Below, piece by piece: positions 29,640 through 32,421 of a DNA stretch of 32,421 nt. The position numbers and the translations under genes are program-made. The notes beneath the pieces were generated by a model. That model saw only the letters and a program-made list of their open reading frames with translations, was not told the DNA's origin and did not search any database. The stretch covers positions 1-32,421 of the forward strand of contig JAJTUP010000191.1 of assembly GCA_021399435.1 (NCBI GenBank), in the 5' to 3' direction. This DNA is from Diaporthe sp. PMI_573 (Eukaryota; Ascomycota; Sordariomycetes; Diaporthales; Diaporthaceae). Position 1 is the first letter of the stretch; every line of letters begins with the position of its first letter.

Positions 29640-31832
29640 CTTTCGAGTTTACAGTGCAGCTTTATAATGCCGTTATTAGCATGGAAATGAAATAGTTACG
29701 TTATAGCCATGGAGGTCTCCCGCGAGTATTTCAAGGGCCTGCCTTGTTGAAAATATGGAAGTGGTCTGCCTCACTCATGATTGTGGTGGCCTTGTCATTG
29801 TAATACAGCCGGGGTTAAGATGACTATGGTTCCCTCTCTACATCTGGTCCAAATCAGGCTGAACTGTTTTTTTTTTTGAGGCCTCCACAAGACCAACCTT
29901 ATCTCACTAATATAAACTCAGGACACGACTAAGTGCCTTCTCATTGGTTGAATTATAGGCAGCGCACCTACCCCTTGCCTTTTCACACTGGGACACTTTG
30001 ATAAAGAGCACATGTGGTTTCGACATACTACGCTGCTAACGACAATACAGCAGGAGCAGAGCCAATGTCAGCAGTCGAGAGTGAAGATCAGTTGCCTGAG
30101 GAGGCAGAAAACGCATGTTACGGTCAGGTAAATGTCTGTAGTCACTGATCTAAGTAACCTCAGTCAACAGGCATGTGAGGTGGCTGCCCTTAACTTGTTG
30201 CTCGGCCGCGGGCGTCAGGGCATATTTGTACGCCGCATATACATCCTTGGCCGGTGCGGGAGACGGCTGCTCAGTCGCGATGTGGTAGGACACATAGGGT
30301 GTCGACCAAGTTGGGCAAGGCGTACTTAAGGGCTTATAAGGGTCATGCTTTGCTCAGTTGGGTTGGGCGATTTTTGTATGAGATTCGAGAAAAGGGCATT
30401 ATGGGTCCCATTGTCCTCTTTCATCGTCTTTGTTGCATTATACAGTATTATCACAGCGAACGATAATTCGGTATATCTGGCCAAAGATATGGCGATCACA
30501 ACTTGACGATGCTAAAAAAAATGGCACGGGCGACGGTTTTAATTATATCTCGTACACTTTACGAATCAATTTCAAGCATGACAGACTGATCGATTTAATT
30601 CAGATACTCCTACATCCCTTATTTTCCCATGCCGATGAAAAGCTCCATTTACTTCTTTGGAGGCGTGCAGCTACATTATTCTCAGCCTCTTAGACACAGG
30701 TTCCTCAACATCACTTGCCCCTGCTACTTCGCTGAATTTACGTTTCCTACACAATCTTTGAGCCAATTTGTTAGTCTCTAAAAGCCCCTTGCAGGATATG
30801 CGCGTTTCCTCGTTTTGGGTATCAGAATTGTTCAGGGCTTGTTGTTCTTTAACATTGGTAAACGCATCGTTTTCGGCAGATTGGTTGAAGGATTTGCTGC
30901 CACGGTGCCCTCGCCGATCAGCTTTGGTGCGGATTCAAAAGGCTTATCTCCACCATTCCTTGCTGTGGTCGCGCTTGATTTTATTGATCCTGGCTTGTCC
31001 ACAGCATTCTTGATTATCTCTGCGTGATGTGAGTTTTGGTTTAAGTTCTGTGCCATCTTCGATTGACATATATAGCATGAAAAGAATTGTGAGCTTCAGA
31101 TTCGGACATCCAATGTGGAATTCCATTAACCTTTTTATATTGTAATATGGGGTCTTTCCCAGGATCTAAGAACGTCAGCTTTGCATCGTCTAGTGTGTGT
31201 TTTACTACCTTTGGGAACAAGAATTCTTAAATTAGGAAACGGAGCAGTTGCTGTAACCAACCTCGTCCCAGAATTTACGAGTTCCGATTTCGTTTCCTAA
31301 AATTAGAAAACAATATCAAGGGATTGTGTACAGGTGTCTCTATTAAATTGTCACAATGTTGAATGGGCTTTCTTGTATGTACGTACGTGGTACCGCGTTG
31401 ACGATGGTTCGGTTGGTTGTTCATTGCTTGCTTCTCTTACGTACAAAGAGGGAGCTTCTGGGCAGCTGTACGATAAGTACTCCGTACGCTGCAGCTCCAA
31501 ATACTGCTTAGTCATTCCGCCAAGCCGTGGATATCAGCGTACAGCCCATGCCAAGTGATATTCCAACACTGGCAGTCTTTGCTTTGATGACCGTTCGGCT
31601 GATCCACGACGTCGCAGGTTGAACTACCCGTGCGTGCTTCCCCTTTCGTAGCTAGCATGACTTTCCTAGTGGGCAGGTTGAGCTGCCTTCTCTCGTGCTT
31701 CCTGCGTGTAAGTGAGGCCGTGCCGTACGACGGAAGTGGCCCTGCTTTTCCAACGCTTTTCAACTCGCTTTCCTTTGCGCTTTCAAAGTTTCCACCCACG
31801 CACAACGACAATATCAGACAAAGGAAACTACT
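29640..31832. other. 2.2-kb AT-rich stretch without a supported gene
   Basis: I see no recognisable protein. A 10-nt inverted pair (31232-31241 with 31291-31300, TTAGGAAACG) could be a small hairpin. Opposite-strand frames at 30,770-31,060 are open together, which usually reflects composition rather than two genes; a 74-residue minus-strand frame with ATG at 31056 is the better of them but weak. Confidence 0.4.
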
Positions 31833-32237
31833 TCAGGTACATAAATCACCCATACGAGTGATTCCCTGAACCTCTTCTAACCTGGTAGGTGCGCACTTGG
31901 TGAGCTGCTCCAGCACAAGATCCGCCTTCTTCTTCTCGTGGAGTCTGGGGGAGTTGATCCAGTCCGCCTTCCACTTCTTTGCCGGTTTGATATCTCCCGG
32001 AAGCAGATTTCCATAGTGGTCTTCGACTTCCAAATCCTCCGTCTTCTGGTACAGGCACCAGTCTGGCTTGGACACTTTACCATTTCCGTCTTTGAGATGG
32101 CCCTGCCCTCTATTTTTGGCAAAATAGATCTTTCCATCATCAAATGGACCATCTGGCAGGTTTTCATGCAATAGCCTTCGCGTTCCTTCAGTGGCGAAAG
32201 CTTCCAATGATAGCTTCCCAAAAGTCGCGAAGAACAT
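31833..32237 (-). pseudogene. Fragment of a fungal protein with PD..(D/E)xK-like signature
   Basis: Residues about 1-115 of this 134-residue frame have a conserved-looking core: KPDWCLYQ, EDHYGNLLPGDIKPAKKW and ADLVLEQLTK. PD followed about 20 residues later by GD-I-K is the pattern of PD-(D/E)xK nuclease-fold domains found in many fungal accessory proteins of unknown role. After about CAPTR the sequence loses resemblance and ends, although family members continue for hundreds of residues (often with RYG-(F/Y/V)-(I/L)-T-(D/E) next). An AG|GTTAGA splice donor at that point could lead to another exon, but none is recognisable downstream. I infer a truncated gene. Confidence 0.5.
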
Positions 32238-32309
32238 ACGGCACTGTTACGGCATGACACCGGATGTCATTTTGACGGTGCTCGCCCAGCCCTGAGCGTG
32301 AAGATTCGT

Positions 32310-32421
32310 CGGGAAGCCTCTGTAATTAAATATAAATTTCCCCAGCAAAAGTACTTCTTATCGCCCTACTCGCCCAACTTTAATCCATTGAGGAGTACTT
32401 TGGAGTTCTAAAAAATTCATC
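32310..32421 (+). pseudogene. Tc1/mariner transposase relic (C-terminal DDE motif), runs off the window
   Basis: Plus-strand sense REASVIKYKFPQQKYFLSPYSPNFNP matches the segment preceding the last catalytic acid of Tc1/mariner transposases (usually LPPYSPDLNPIEE). One base must be skipped after NFNP to recover IEEYFGVLK, so there is a frameshift at about 32390. Upstream sequence (before 32310) has no recognisable transposase. It may continue beyond the window. Confidence 0.7.

Noticed and set aside
30768..31056. Opposed plus and minus frames of 70-81 codons
   Set aside because: Both strands are open together and neither matches a family; kept only as a weak note in the region entry.
31232..31300. 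Possible MITE with TTAGGAAACG inverted ends
   Set aside because: Only 10 bp pair, with no target duplication and no second copy in the window.
1..32421. tRNA, rRNA, riboswitch or CRISPR
   Set aside because: No tRNA A/B-box pair, no rRNA segment and no regularly spaced repeats were recognised by eye.

Overview
The window is a segment of a filamentous ascomycete (Pezizomycotina) nuclear genome. The basis is short GT..AG introns of about 45 to 200 nt with CTAAC/CTAAT-like branch sites, TATA boxes 40-160 nt upstream of genes, very long intergenic spaces, a fungal hybrid histidine kinase, fungal-type transposon remnants, and a TACCTAGGTA motif common upstream of genes in Sordariomycetes. I cannot name the species. 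I recognised no rRNA, tRNA or CRISPR.

Layout: (1) 1-6.6 kb is a transposon and pseudogene graveyard. It holds a 14-bp minisatellite, an unrecognised three-exon gene with a DPMDID repeat (959-2147, minus), a likely 3' gene remnant, a 5'-truncated and mutated Tad-like LINE ending in a (TG)n tract, a TPR fragment of the kind found at the C-terminus of fungal NLR-like proteins, and a two-exon stub of an alpha/beta hydrolase. (2) 6.6-8.2 kb has no gene but contains a strong TATA box and a perfect 30-bp inverted repeat. (3) 8.2-13.5 kb carries four intact enzyme genes: an MDR oxidoreductase, a SnoaL/NTF2-like protein, a metallo-beta-lactamase-fold hydrolase and, in the opposite direction, an alpha/beta hydrolase. 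Together they look like a small catabolic, detoxification or specialised-metabolism group. (4) 14,935-20,040 is a complete 5.1-kb DNA transposon with 23-bp terminal inverted repeats (21/23 identical) flanked by TA. It encodes three intron-containing genes: a protein with five SUMO-consensus motifs, a 559-aa retroviral-type (rve) DDE integrase on the minus strand with an acidic tail, and a Cys/His-rich protein with an acidic tail. (5) 20.0-27.0 kb contains a long pyrimidine-rich leader and a 1520-aa hybrid histidine kinase. (6) 27.9-32.4 kb is accessory again: a hAT N-terminal remnant with (GATTT)n DNA, an unrecognised 185-aa protein, a fragment with a PD..(D/E)xK-like signature and a Tc1/mariner transposase relic running off the end.

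The most exciting object is the multi-gene integrase transposon. All three genes are open, the catalytic D-D-E residues are visible, both termini are present, and a three-component gene set around an rve integrase is not a standard DNA transposon layout. It sits among at least three decayed element families, so it looks like a younger arrival. All coordinates come from reading the sequence; splice sites were chosen by GT/AG position, reading phase and continuity of the protein, without alignments.
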